A stretch of DNA of 64,000 nucleotides from Melitaea cinxia (GCF_905220565.1 NC_059415.1:501001-565000); one strand, 5' to 3'; positions 48,401-59,718 are shown, counted from the first letter of the stretch. Numbers and translations: made by a program. Notes: a model not told the origin generated them from the sequence alone.

Positions 48401-48959
48401 CTATTTTGTATTGATATTAAAATTGTTTAATTTGTTTTTTACATTGCTTGTAGACTATTATAATCTAATAATTATAATTTATAAAATATATCGACCCATC
48501 CTTCATTGTAAGACCATGTTAAGAAATAATACAAATCCGAAAGTCGATAATAGCCACTAAAACTTTGCGGCATTCCACAGATACAAGTCATTGTGTCTTG
48601 AGAACTTAATTCCTACAATGAGACTTAAGCACACCTCGAGCGAGGTTTTAAGCCCCTAATGCGGCTTCAAAACACTTCTAAGACACCGAACTCTACAATT
48701 CGGAACTTCGATAAACAGATTTTTAATGAGCTATTTTGAATTTGAGTTAATTTCTGATAATATGCGTTTTAAATTCATTAAATTTTGTTAAAATTTAAGT
48801 AATAATATAAAAGCGAAAATTAGTTCAGAATAGGACTTATATATGTTTATGCATATCTATACAAATAAATAAAATTGGAGTGTCTGTTTGTAATATTTAA
48901 ATTACCGCTTTTTACTAAATGCATATGCATAAATACACGGTATATTTGCAAAAATAACA

Positions 48960-49176
48960 TTTTTTTTAAATTTTGTCTGTCTGTCTGTTTTTTTCGGCTA
49001 ATCTCTGAAACGGCTGGACCGATTTTGACGGGAGCTTCGCTGGTAGATTTCGATGTAGTAAGGAGTAACTTAGGCTACTTTTATTTTAGAAATTTACTTA
49101 TTTTATAAATCTGCGAACTGAACAATAACTTTTTTATTAAATTCCACGCGGACGAAGTCGTGGGCACAGCTAGTTG
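48960..49176 (+). mobile_element. RTE-like LINE 3' end
   Basis: AATCTCTGAAACGGCTGGAC then CGATTTTGACGGGAGC, ending CACGCGGACGAAGTCGTGGG and CACAGCTAGTT, the usual 3' end of RTE-type elements in Lepidoptera. Confidence 0.6.
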
Positions 49177-50019
49177 TTTAATAAATGCCGTGTTTGTGGA
49201 GGAAAAAACACGAGCTTCAATAATATTAATAAAAAACATAAAACACCATTATAACATACAGTATTAAACTGTCATTCTATTAAAGATACTTTAAAGAAAA
49301 GGAAAAAAGGTACAAAAAAAAAACAAAATAGTTGATGACAACTGAATGACAAACAAACGTTACGTGTAACTACAACCTTTTATTTTTATTACTAGTCGGC
49401 TAAAATGGTTGCGACCTTAATTATGTTTAACACATCAGATAATTATTATTTATTATTTTGTCACAATAATTCTAAGACTTAATACGAATATTCATAAACA
49501 TATACACATGTACGTTTTTTCGATGTGATTCATCGACACATTCGCAATTTTCGCATCATTGTGGGTACCTCTATGTTTTTTTTTTTTTTTTTTTAATATT
49601 AGTAATATACATCCACGGGCTTCTGAACCCATGTCCTTTTTTATTTCTAAAACATGCTTTTTTTTAAATCAAAGTAGGCGTTACTCAGCAACATCAATAG
49701 AAATCAATAGAGACGTGAGTCCGCCGACCGGTTCTTATTCTAACGTATGATTCTTTCTTTTTTTTTAACTTACTGGTACTTCTATGTTACACTTTACAAA
49801 GTATGTAATACATACAATCACTACGCAATGCTTAAAAGCTTTACGCAATATATGACATAAAATTAATGTCATTAATTTCCTAGGTTTTTTTCTAGAATGC
49901 CTCAAAAAACTTATATAAACATCGGTATTCCCGATTAAAAATAAAAACATATTAAAGACATACATTACATATATTACACAACATTTTCCAAAACTACATA
50001 TTTTTCCATTTCATTTATA

Positions 50020-50230
50020 CTTAGGAAGGATAGGCCTATACTGTCTTAGATATACGAAACGTAACTGGCTATGTGAGAAAGAGAGAAAGAAAATGTTCTC
50101 GCACATCTCTCTTGCTCTGTTCACCTCGCCCTATCTCATACTTGTCGTGATGCTCTCGTCACGCATTCACCCCTACACACGCATTAACTCCGCAAATTAA
50201 GCGTACGTAAAGAAGTTTTACTTCAAAAAC
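50020..50230 (-). repeat. dispersed repeat with GACGAGAGCATCACG, copy C
   Basis: In reverse: AATGCGTGACGAGAGCATCA and CAGTTACGTTTCGTATATCT. Confidence 0.55.
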
Positions 50231-50339
50231 CTAATTTTAAAACCTTTTTGAGTATGTTGTTATGATTTAAGATGTTACTAGGAGACTAACGAATAAGTAA
50301 CCCTCAGTTTTCGTTTAAATTTTTAAACAATAACTTTTA

Positions 50340-50600
50340 TTTTTCATGTACAAATTTAAGTACAGTCATATTGCACTGTGCCCGCAACTTCGTCCTCATG
50401 GAATTCAACAAAATAACTATTATTCAGTTCGCAGATATAGAAAAAATCTAAATCTACCATTGTAAGTTCCATCAAAATCAGTCCAGCCGTTTCAGAGATT
50501 AGCCGGAACAAACAAACAGACAGATAGACAAAAATTGTAAAAAAAAAAATATTATTTTGGTATATGTACCGTGTATACATATTTAATAAAAAGCGGTTAT
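50340..50600 (-). mobile_element. RTE-like LINE 3' end, minus orientation
   Basis: Reverse complement of the 48960-49176 family: GTGCCCGCAACTTCGTCC at the left, TCAGTCCAGCCGTTTCAGAG further in, and a CAGACAGATAGACA run. Confidence 0.6.
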
Positions 50601-51081
50601 TTAATATTACAAATAGACAATCTAATTTTAGTTATTTATATTGATGTTAATGGAAGTGAACTTGTTTATTTATCTATAAAAACATAAAATAAAAACTATT
50701 CTATAAAAATAATTGCTAAAATGATTTCGAAGGTTTTATAAGATTAATGTAAAATTACCGATTACCAAAATCTATCTAAACGTCCGAAAACAAACTAAAG
50801 TTAGCTTGACGACAACGACCATAAAATCAGTTTTACCCACGCCTAAAAGTAAGTAATGATAAAGTAATTATTGTTAACAGTAACAAATAATGGACGTTTG
50901 TTCGAAATAATTGTTTTAAATTGAAAAAGATGTTCCACAAATACGTAAAAGGTTGTTGTAATTTTTTGCTGTTGCGGTTTCTTTTGTGATTCATCACTGT
51001 CGTTACCGTTTACATTGTTGATATTGTTTTGAAGGAATTTTACGTTTTTTATACAAGTTTTCTGTATACTTACTTAGCTAT

Positions 51082-51252
51082 AGTTATTATTAAATCTATA
51101 TAAATAAAAATGAATGTTGCTAAGCTCATAACTCGAGAATGGCTCGAACAATTCGGCTAATTTATTTTTTGTATGAAGGTTTTAATACTAAAAAAAATAA
51201 TTTTTACTATTAACTTTTGACAGAACGATGTCTGTCCGGGCAGCTAGTAAAA
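51082..51252 (+). mobile_element. short dispersed element ending GTCCGGGCAGCTAGTA
   Basis: ATAAGCTCATAACTCGAGAA-like text with GGCTCGAACAATTCGGCTAA; the same family in reverse is at 14262-14468 (CTAGCTGCCCGGTCAAAC). Class unresolved. Confidence 0.5.
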
Positions 51253-51261
51253 AATATAGTT

Positions 51262-51640
51262 ATTACTAGCGACCCGCCCCGGCTTCGCACGGGTGCAACG
51301 CTGATATTAAATATACTACAGAATGTCTTTATTTATTGTATGAAGCTAGCTTATAGCATGGTTATTAACATAATAACAACATTCAAATATGCGTCGTGAG
51401 ATTACACGTTGTTACAGAATGCGTTGAAGAAATAAAGGTTCAATGCTCGTTCCCTGTAGGTGATAGCATGCAGTACTTTTTGAGTTTATTCCGGACATAC
51501 ATACAGATAAACGGACAAAAATTCTAAAAACTATATTTTTGGCTTGGGTATCGATTGTAGATCACATCCCGAGTATTCTTTTAAAAAAATATTCAATGTA
51601 CAGTTTTGACTTTCCTACCATTTTATTATATGTATAGATT
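51262..51640 (+). mobile_element. dispersed element starting CTAGCGACCCGCCCCGGCTT
   Basis: This start and the CGGACATACATACAGATAAA stretch are common in insect repeats. It abuts the preceding element. A related start (CTTTTACCCGCGGCTTCGCT) is at 10011. No coding capacity. Confidence 0.45.
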
Positions 51641-52205
51641 AGTAAGCTTATAAGCTTTGGAATTGTAAAAAAAAATATTTCTTTTATTTTATACAATTGT
51701 TATAAATTAAAAGCAATGCAATTTTTACGTTCCTCATATACGTGAATAAAGAGAGTTAAATGGAATTTAACAGGTTTCATTACCTGTTAATAGAAACTAC
51801 TATTACCTTGAAATGTAACTTCTTTTAAGTAGAGAAGAACGGTGAATGACTCAACGATGGTAATTTCGTTATCTAATGTTTACGCGAATTTCACTCATTA
51901 TAATGAAACAAATTTATCCGATTTTATCGCGTTTTATAAAGATTAGATTAAAATATAATTCGAACCTGCCTTTTAAATATATATATATGTCTACAAGTAT
52001 ACTCGTGAAGCAATTGTAGTCTTTGTTTTAATTAAATGTCAACTTATGAGAACTTCGGCTATGAAAGATCAACTCATATCATAATACTGTCTCTGTCAGA
52101 ATATCACAAAATTAATAAAGATTTTCAAATAAAAAATTAAAACAACATCCGTATGTCATGATCACTATCATAACGAATATAATAAAATCTTAGAGAGATA
52201 GCTTT

Positions 52206-52490
52206 CATCATTACAGCCTATACAGTCCACTGCTGGACATAGGCCTCCACAAGTTCGCGCCAAAAATGTCGTGAACTCATGTGTGCTGCCCATAGTCACC
52301 ACGCTGGGCAGGCGGGTTGGTGACCGCAGGGCTGACTTTGTCGCACCGAAGACGCTGCTGCCCGTCTTCGGCCTATGTATTTCCAAGTTCCAAGGTGGTA
52401 GTGGAACTGTGTTATCCCTTAGTCGCCTCTTACGACACCCACGGGAAGAAAGGGGTTGGCTATATTCTTTACTGCCGTAAACACACAGCT
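52206..52490 (-). mobile_element. GAT-tailed SINE with internal deletion
   Basis: TCATCATTACAGCCTATACA to GCCGTAAACACACAGC; the stretch between the two Pro/Ala-like repeats is lost. A short plus-strand SINE end (CCAGTAGTGACTGCGATAGG, then GATGTGATGATGATG) follows at 52508-52550. Confidence 0.75.
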
Positions 52491-52559
52491 TACAGTACTT
52501 ATACATATCCAGTAGTGACTGCGATAGGCTGATGTGATGATGATGTGATGACTTTCAAT

Positions 52560-53216
52560 GTTTATTTGAATACCTATTTATTATAACGTAACCTATAAGT
52601 ATAAAAATAAATAAACCTTGCGTACAATGTGAACGATAAAATAAAATATGTTTCATTCCGAGGCTGAAGCGAAACGCAAGAGTGCAGCGAGAACTATTGT
52701 CATGTCATTGTTATTTAGCTAACTCAGTAGGTGCTGAGACAATGCGAGCTATATCTATATAACGGAGTCGCTAAAGACGCAGTTCCGCCACTCCGATGTC
52801 TCTTTGTCGCGAATTAAGGCAATTTTCTGAACGCCGGAAAATAAAATAATAGCCAGCCCATTAGCGGGCCCCCTTCCTTCCACCCCCCCCCCCCCTGGTG
52901 CGAGTCGCCGGCGCTCGCTAATCGTCGGAAATGAATTTGACGTTTCTCTCTCCGCGCGCTTTGACTCGAGCGAGGCTCGTTCCGCCTCATTTAACGTCGC
53001 CGCTCGCTGATCGCTGTCCGCTATTCGCTGTCTGACGCGCGGTGTGACATTTTGACTACATTCTATTTTATAACTAACAATCAAGATCTTGTTAGTCTTT
53101 TCATGTTGAATAAATTCTATTAACCATTGCTCACTAGTTTTATTGCATGTTTTAAAATGTATAAGCTTGTTTGATGATAGTAAATAAAAATTAAATACTT
53201 TTTTCAAAAAAATCTG
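52560..53216. other. GC-rich patch upstream of hbn, no gene recognised
   Basis: 52750-53045 is GC-rich, with a C run near 52880-52895 and TCGCCGGCGCTCGCTAATCG. A 150-codon minus frame spans it but continues into AT-rich DNA with no protein features. Possible conserved non-coding element. Confidence 0.4.
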
Positions 53217-53622
53217 TACATACTAAATCTTTCACCGTTCCAGCTTCTCTACTTTGGAATGCTTTATCCTTACATATTAGACGTGTACGATCGCTTTCTA
53301 TTTTTAAAAAGGCTGTCAGGAAGCATTTTTTTGACATTCAACGTGAATAAAATTATATACATATGTATGTATTTATGTATGTATGTGCCTATATGTATAT
53401 GTGTTAAAGTAAATATATTCAAACGTTTATGTCTCAATTTGTACACCTACACCGACACAATACCATCTCCTCTGCCCCTAGATTGCCTGGAAAAGATCGC
53501 TTTTCAGCGATAAGGCCGCTCTTTGTACCTTATGATACTATGTTAAAATCAATCTGATATGTTTTATTTCTGTATTGGTGTACAATAAAATGTACTGTTA
53601 TGTTATGTTATGTTATCGCTTT
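53217..53622 (+). mobile_element. 5'-truncated LINE with hairpin 3' UTR and TTATG tail
   Basis: The start reads SFTVPASLLWNALSLHIRR in one frame, the end of a CR1/jockey-like protein. The 3' UTR has GATCGCTTTTCAGCGATAAG (a stem-loop) and ends GGTGTACAATAAAATG followed by TTATG repeats (53596-53617). Confidence 0.72.
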
Positions 53623-53646
53623 CATACTTGCGTAATTTATATATGA

Positions 53647-53876
53647 ATCATCATCATCATTTCGGCCTATCGCAATCCACTGCTGGACACAAGCCTGCAT
53701 AAGTTTGTGCCAAAAATGTCGTGAACTCATGTGTGTTGCCCATAGTCACCACGCTGGGCAGGCGGGTTGGTGACCGCAGGGCTGGCTTTGTCGCACCGAA
53801 GACGCTGCTGCCCGTCTTCGGCCTGTGTATTTCAAAGCCAGCAATTGAATGGTTATTTCGCCATCGGTCGGCTTTT
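53647..53876 (-). mobile_element. GAT-tailed SINE, 5' truncated
   Basis: ATCATCATCATTTCGGCCTA to CGCCATCGGTCGGCTTTTT. Confidence 0.75.
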
Positions 53877-53879
53877 TTT

Positions 53880-55000
53880 ATATATTGATAAAATATCCTT
53901 ATTTTGAAAATAATAAATTAATCAATCTAATTATGTACAGTTAGAAAATACCCAATACCTTAACTCATTCTTTTATTTCAATTATATAATACAGCGTATC
54001 TCTATTATAAAACACTCTTTAAAAGCGGGCAACACTTCCGCAACAAGGGTAATAAGGCGAACTAATAGCGCTCTACAGACGGTAGAGTTAAAATGTGTGT
54101 CGTGAGTCGCGGGAAGCCGTTAACAGTGATTTGTAGCGTCACAAAGGTAAGTCGCGGTACAATTATCCGTTTATAGGCGCGTCATTACCCGCTCTGTGAA
54201 GACACGATTACAACCCCTAGTGACAATCTCTTTAATAACTGCGTAACGGCTTAGGACTTGTTACGTCACTAGCTGCGTAACTTATTTAAAATGACATAAA
54301 AATATGCGACTGCGAACTGCAGTAGCAATAGTTTATAAGCTTTTCGGTTAGTACGCTGTTTAAAGTTTAATAATTCAAATTATATGACGTACTTATATTA
54401 TTTTCGACGTTAAAACATATTTACTAATCCAAAATAAAAGCCAGTAGAAAAATGGTAAATAAAATCTTGAACGTAAATTGAAACTTCATAGTGTGTGTCA
54501 GCGTAGACGTTTTTATTATGACTACGTCAGAATGTTTATGCTAAAATATCACTTAAGATGTTTGTGCTTGTAATACCAATATATTTTACATCGTAAATAA
54601 CTACGATTTGCGCAATAATAACAATTGTAGTGCAAGCCCTGTCATAGAGAAAACATTGCATTGTAGCAATTAAATAAAATATAGTAATTGCTAATATAAA
54701 ATGGGCAGGCGCTTAATGTAGAGTCACTATTTAAAGAAAACAAAGGAAGGATATCTTAACGTTACAGAATATGACAACTAGATATACTAATTTCAAATAG
54801 TACAATGATCCTGTAGTGAGTAAGGCAGCTACAACTTCGATTCCTTAGTACACAGTAAGTTGATAACGTAGGTAGGGTCAGCAACAGAGCTGGAGGCGTA
54901 CAAAGGTTAAGGTCGTTGCTTATTAACAGACATAGCATGGGCTTGTTTGTAACAATAGGACACATAATACAAAAACTTTGTCACTCATTTTACCTCACAT
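53880..55000. other. no gene recognised
   Basis: Unique-looking DNA with a moderately GC-rich part at 54020-54250 (GTGTGTCGTGAGTCGCGGGA). No frame with protein features. Confidence 0.4.
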
Positions 55001-55004
55001 ACCT

Positions 55005-55200
55005 CGTACTAGCCAGCTTAGTATTACTACTTTCAAGCAGTGTTGTGTTCCTGCACTGAGCAAGATGACCAGACTTTCTGGAAGATTGAAGGTAAGATCG
55101 ATAGCACGATTGCGATGCTTCTGGCGTTGCAGGCGTTTATAAGTTACGGTAATCACTTACCATCAGGTGGATCATACGCTCGTATGCCGACCTATTTGTA
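55005..55200 (-). mobile_element. CACCTGATGGTAAGCGAT-type element, minus
   Basis: TCAAGCAGTGTTGTGTTCCT at the left and AATCACTTACCATCAGGTGG then TGCCGACCTATTTGTA at the right, the reverse of the family. Confidence 0.65.
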
Positions 55201-55364
55201 TTAAAAAAAATTACATAATATTTATTTTGTAATAAAATATTAAAAGATTGATAACACATTTCAGATTAAGCGTAAAGTAAATAATGGTACGTACTTCATT
55301 ATCGTATATACGAGTAGGTAAGGTGTCCGTGTCACGAACAGTATTAATAATAGAATCATAAAAA

Positions 55365-55482
55365 GCCAACGTCACGCGGTGTTCCCAGGCGGTCACCCAT
55401 CCAAGTACTGACGGCGCCCGACGTTGCTTAACTTCGGTGATCGGACGAGAACCGGTGTATTCAACGTGGTATGGACGTTGGC
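55365..55482 (-). rRNA. 5S ribosomal RNA gene, copy 1
   Basis: Read on the minus strand the 118 bp start GCCAACGTCCATACCACGTT and end CGTGACGTTGGC, the two arms of helix I. The internal control region CGAAGTTAAGCAAC is present and a T5 run (AAAAA at 55360-55364 on the plus strand) follows as the Pol III terminator. One change from the other copies (GACGGCGCCCG on the plus strand instead of GACCGCGCCCG) falls in the middle of the gene. Confidence 0.95.
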
Positions 55483-55628
55483 AAGTGTTTTGCACAAAAT
55501 CTTAATCACTCCTTGGTAAACGACTAGTCTAGTATATAGTTAGGAAATTATATGAAATGATAAGCATGCGTTTGGAGAAATGAAATAATGTAGAGTCGCA
55601 TTATGACCTTATTTAATATTTATATTTA

Positions 55629-56072
55629 ATAATCGTGTTTGCAGGCAAACGAAGAAAAACCGCCTTTAATTATATCGACAAGTTATACAACGTGAGTAGA
55701 AAAAAAAATTGTCGATTAAATACGCATTATCAAAGATTACTCCAAAAGCTGTAATCAGATCTCGATGAAATTTAAATGTGACCACATGATAAACATCGTC
55801 TTTCGATTAAATTAAAAATCATCAAAGTCGGTACACCCAGTAAAAAGTTATGCGGCTTTTCGAGAGTTTCCCTCGATTTCTCTGGGATCCTATCATCAGA
55901 TCCTGGTTTCCTTATCATGGTACCAAACTAGGGATATCTCTTTTCCAACGAAACAAGAATTATCAAAATCGGTTCATAAACGACGGAGATATCCCCGAAC
56001 ATACATTTAAAAAATGTACGGTCGAATTGAGTAACCTCCTCTTTTTTTTTGAAGTCGGTTAAAAAAACAGTA
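55629..56072 (-). mobile_element. AACCGACTTC element, partial, in the 5S cluster
   Basis: Starts ATAATCGTGTTTGCAGGCAA and ends TTTTTTGAAGTCGGTTAAAA; one outer block is missing. Lies between 5S copies 1 and 2. Confidence 0.65.
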
Positions 56073-56127
56073 TACAAATGTTAATATTAGCTGTACATTA
56101 CATGTGCAGCAGAAAACAGAGCAAAAA

Positions 56128-56245
56128 GCCAACGTCACGCGGTGTTCCCAGGCGGTCACCCATCCAAGTACTGACCGCGCCCGACGTTGCTTAACTTCGG
56201 TGATCGGACGAGAACCGGTGTATTCAACGTGGTATGGACGTTGGC
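56128..56245 (-). rRNA. 5S ribosomal RNA gene, copy 2
   Basis: The 118-bp copy matches the cluster consensus with intact helix I ends, internal promoter and a T5 terminator at its 3' side. It heads a unit that contains the first U1 gene. Confidence 0.96.
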
Positions 56246-56545
56246 GACTGATGAGCAGAAAAGTTTGAACACAACTTAGTTAAGACGTTAAAAGAATCAT
56301 TTTATTATCAAACAAGAATTTTAGGTAGCCTCTACATTCCACAAGTATTAGTTAAATGATACCGTAATAGTGTAGCCGACAAGACGCAAACTGCTCTTCT
56401 ATATGAATTACTATTATAATACTACCATACTATATATTCTTTCCGCAGTATTTGTTAATTATCTACTTATCTATCTATAAATTATAAACAAGCATTCTTT
56501 ACACCCACTCAGCTTCTGCTAAATACATAGATTTGCTTTTTTTGC

Positions 56546-56752
56546 TTTTTTTTATATCACTAGGTCGGCAAACAAGCGTACGGCTCACCTGATGGTAAGA
56601 GATTACCGTAGCTTATAGACGTCTGCAACACAAGAGGCATCGCAAGCGCGTTGCCGACCCTATCCCCAATCTCCTCAGGAGCTCTGGTCACCTTACTCAC
56701 CAACAGGAACACAACACTGCTTGAAAACAGTATTATTTAGTTGTGATCTAAG
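56546..56752 (+). mobile_element. CACCTGATGGTAAGCGAT-type element inserted in a 5S-U1 spacer
   Basis: From a T run and ATCACTAGGTCGGCAAACAA to AACAGTATTATTTAGTTGTG. The matching spacer by 5S copy 4 has the empty site (AATACATAGGATTTATTACA near 60015). Confidence 0.8.
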
Positions 56753-56918
56753 AGAGTATTATTTACTACAGGAAGTAGAGTCGTCACAAATTAAATTATA
56801 TTATATGTAACAAATTTTGCACTAAAAGTAAGTTCGTTCTACCTTAATTAGGATATTGAACCTATGCGAAGCAGAAAGCAGAAATACCAATAATTTTTAG
56901 ATCATGAATATACATATG

Positions 56919-57029
56919 TTTCCCAAATGACGTGTAGTTGTCTCTCGTTAGATGTCGCTAGTGGAACATTAAATCGCGCTAACGATGATTTTACCCGGAA
57001 ATATAAAGCGGTGACGAGCAGGGGTCACA
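56919..57029 (+). promoter_or_regulatory. U1 snRNA promoter region, copy 1 (PSE-like block)
   Basis: The 110 bp before U1 copy 1 are nearly identical to those before copy 2 (60184-60298), from TTTCCCAAATGACGTGTAGT onward. TTAAATCGCGCTAACGATG lies about 60 to 43 bp before the RNA start, where the insect proximal sequence element is expected. No TATA box is needed at Pol II snRNA genes. Confidence 0.6.
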
Positions 57030-57191
57030 ACACTTACCTGGCGTAGGGGACACCGTGATCACGAAAGCGGTTCCCCCAGAGCGAGGCTCCTCCATTGCAC
57101 TGCGGCGGGGTTGACCTCTGCGATTATCCCTAATGCGGATAACTCGGACGCGTAAGTTTTGGTAGTGGGGACTGCGTACGAGCTGTCCCCC
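57030..57191 (+). ncRNA. U1 spliceosomal snRNA, copy 1 (variant Sm site)
   Basis: Starts ACACTTACCTGGCGTAGGGG; ACTTACCTG is the stretch that pairs with 5' splice sites. Stem-loop I has GATCACGAA (the U1-70K loop), stem-loop II has CCATTGCAC (the U1A loop), followed by GATTATCCC and TAATGCGGATAACTC. The Sm-binding site reads AAGTTTTGG instead of AATTTTTGG, and position 2 is C where U is usual. Stem-loop IV closes the RNA (GGGGACTGCG, then CTGTCCCC). About 162 nt, as expected. It may be a working variant or a decaying copy. It lies between 5S copies 2 and 3 on the opposite strand. Confidence 0.9.
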
Positions 57192-57706
57192 ATAAAAAGC
57201 TGTCTCTTATTGATTAAATATTGACTCTAAAAAGGAAACGAACAACAAAAAAAGACAACCAAAGTGGAAGACATAATGTCACTATTATTTTTACTGGTAA
57301 GATAAATGTACAAATTAAATAAAAAGACAAAATTGCCTTCAGTTATTTTTTTTTTTTTTTTTTTGAATGTATCGCTAATAAAGGAATACGTAGTTTTATT
57401 TAGTTCGAATGATTTGCAATTTGCTAATAGTTAAAATATAGAAGTATAACATCAACAACAGACCGGAATACAAGAATATTTACTAAAGGACACGAACACA
57501 AGTAGTAGGGCAAGTTATGTAGAGTCACATTATGATCTAATTTACTTTGTCCTTTAAATATATACACACAAGTGATACACGACAAAACATTCATTTGGAA
57601 ATGAGTAAAAAATGCAAAACCAAATTTGGATTATGTAAAGCAAAAAAGAACTTAATCACTCCTTGGTAAACGACTAGTCCAGTATATAGTTAGGAAATTA
57701 TATAAA

Positions 57707-57998
57707 ACTAGCTGACCCGGCAAACGTTGTCTTGCCGCTAAACGCTATTTAAAAATAGGGGTAGATGGTAGAGGGTTGAAAATTTAGGGTTGTATGTATT
57801 TTTTAATGTTGTATCATAAAAAAATAGAAATTAAAAATTTTGTCTAAAAAATAAAAAATAAATTTAGGGGTGGACTACCCCTAACATTTAGGGGGATGAA
57901 AAATAGATGTTGGCCGATTCTCATAGATACCGGATAAGCACAAAAAATTTCTGAGGAGTATGGCAACGAAAACTGTGACACGAGAATTTTATATATTA
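57707..57998 (+). mobile_element. dispersed element (CTAGCTGACCCGGCAAACG start) inserted in a 5S spacer
   Basis: It starts ACTAGCTGACCCGGCAAACG and ends GACACGAGAATTTTATATAT. The spacers beside 5S copies 1 and 5 have the uninterrupted site (AATTATATGAAATGATA). Part of the same family is at 21930-22097. This sequence is common in arthropod genomes; its class is not resolved. Confidence 0.65.
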
Positions 57999-58136
57999 GA
58001 TGATAAGCATGCGTTTGGAGAAATGAAATAATGTAGAGTCGCATTTTGATCTTATTTAATATTTATATAAAAAAAATAACAATATACGAGTAATAATATT
58101 AGCTGTACAACACATGTGCGGAAAAAACAGCAAAAA

Positions 58137-58254
58137 GCCAACGTCACGCGGTGTTCCCAGGCGGTCACCCATCCAAGTACTGACCGCGCCCGACGTTGCT
58201 TAACTTCGGTGATCGGACGAGAACCGGTGTATTCAACGTGGTATGGACGTTGGC
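58137..58254 (-). rRNA. 5S ribosomal RNA gene, copy 3
   Basis: Consensus 118-bp copy with T5 terminator. Its 5' flank starts the segment that is duplicated beside the broken copy at 61662-61715. Confidence 0.96.
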
Positions 58255-59114
58255 GACTGTTGAGCAGAAAAGTTTGAACATACTCTTTTTGATTAGACAG
58301 TAAAACAAAAAACATACAACCGACGCCTTTAATCGCTAAGCTGCGATCTCGTTTAGACAACCCAAGCGGAGCCGATAATGTCGAAATCATTTTTAGATTT
58401 CTCCCGTCAAGGAAAAAATTTACGAGTAACAAGATAAAATTTATTTCACTTCACACTCACTTTGTGCATATTGTTACCTATTTAAATTTAAATGTTTTAG
58501 TATAAATTTTCAAAATTCATATAATACAGCTTTAAACGTAACTTAGAAATAATATATAATGCATTTGGATTTAGAATCTTAAATAATGAAAGAACTTTAA
58601 TGAAGAGATGTCGATTGACTGCTACATGTAAAGGTACTAGTGGTTTGGTTTTCTTTGTTTTGTTGTTGTATGGATTAATTAGTTGTACAACTTTCTTCAA
58701 TGTTTGTATGTATTGTAGATGCCTGATGATGGTCCAATAAAGGATCGAAACGTCGCATGAATTTGCAATTAGTGGTTTGATTGGCACCTTATGTCCACTT
58801 TCCAGCTAACCGTCAAAGAATATTTATTTCACTTCATTTTTCTCTTCCTTTTGACAAGAGGGATACTGGAAATATAGTTTGATATAATTTGGATGATTCA
58901 AAATGTACTGATAGTTAATGTGTAGAGAGACAATAAACAAATGAACAAAATAAAGGTAAGGTACACGCTCAAATCGTGCATTCACACAGTTATCTTATGT
59001 AGAGTATGTTCATCTCCTTTGGTTATTTGAAAGAGATCGCTGTTTAGCGAGAAGCCCAATACATAATATAAGTATATTATAAGATCTTATAAGTATTTAC
59101 ATTGGAAACGCGAT

Positions 59115-59445
59115 ATTAAATGATTAATCATGCATTTAAATTAATAAATAAGTATCTACACAATACACACATTACACACGGTCGTCTGTTCCTAAAGTAA
59201 GCAACTTAATGCTTGTGTTATAGGTAACAGCCGAATGGTAAAGCTACATTTTTTTTTTTTCAATAAACATAACTAATGTTAACTACGTCGTTTGTTTTCA
59301 CGTCTAAACATAAATAATACACATATGAATATATAAATAAATATTTAAATTACAACCAGACTCGGGCTGAGAATCGAACCCACAACCTTTGAAGCAGAAA
59401 GCAGGGTCACTACGAACTGCACTAACTGGCTAGTCATATTTAACA
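59115..59445 (-). mobile_element. tRNA-headed SINE in the 5S cluster (minus)
   Basis: In reverse the head reads GACTAGCCAGTTAGTGCAGT, GACCCTGCTTTCTGCTTC and GTGGGTTCGATTCTC, with a body and AT-rich tail like a common lepidopteran SINE. Confidence 0.65.
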
Positions 59446-59600
59446 AACGTTCGCAGAAATTAAAAAATGTAGAGTCGCGTTATCATTGGAGAAATTAAAT
59501 AATGTAGAGTTATTATCTTCTTTAATACTTATATTAAAAATAAGATACAAATAATAATGTGAGCTGTACATTACATGTGCTGTAGAAATAACAGCAAAAA

Positions 59601-59718
59601 GCCAACGTCACGCGGTGTTCCCAGGCGGTCACCCATCCAAGTACTGACCGCGCCCGACGTTGCTTAACTTCGGTGATCGGACGAGAACCGGTGTATTCAA
59701 CGTGGTATGGACGTTGGC
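59601..59718 (-). rRNA. 5S ribosomal RNA gene, copy 4
   Basis: Consensus 118-bp copy with T5 terminator, paired with the second U1 gene as copy 2 is with the first. Confidence 0.96.

Noticed and set aside
52755..53207. 150-codon minus-strand frame
   Set aside because: It runs from AT-rich DNA into a GC-rich patch, has mixed low-complexity content and no recognisable domain or splice context.
58497..58787. 96-codon frame repeated at 62055-62345
   Set aside because: The pair exists because the DNA segment was duplicated; there is no domain, and such frames are expected in AT-rich spacer.
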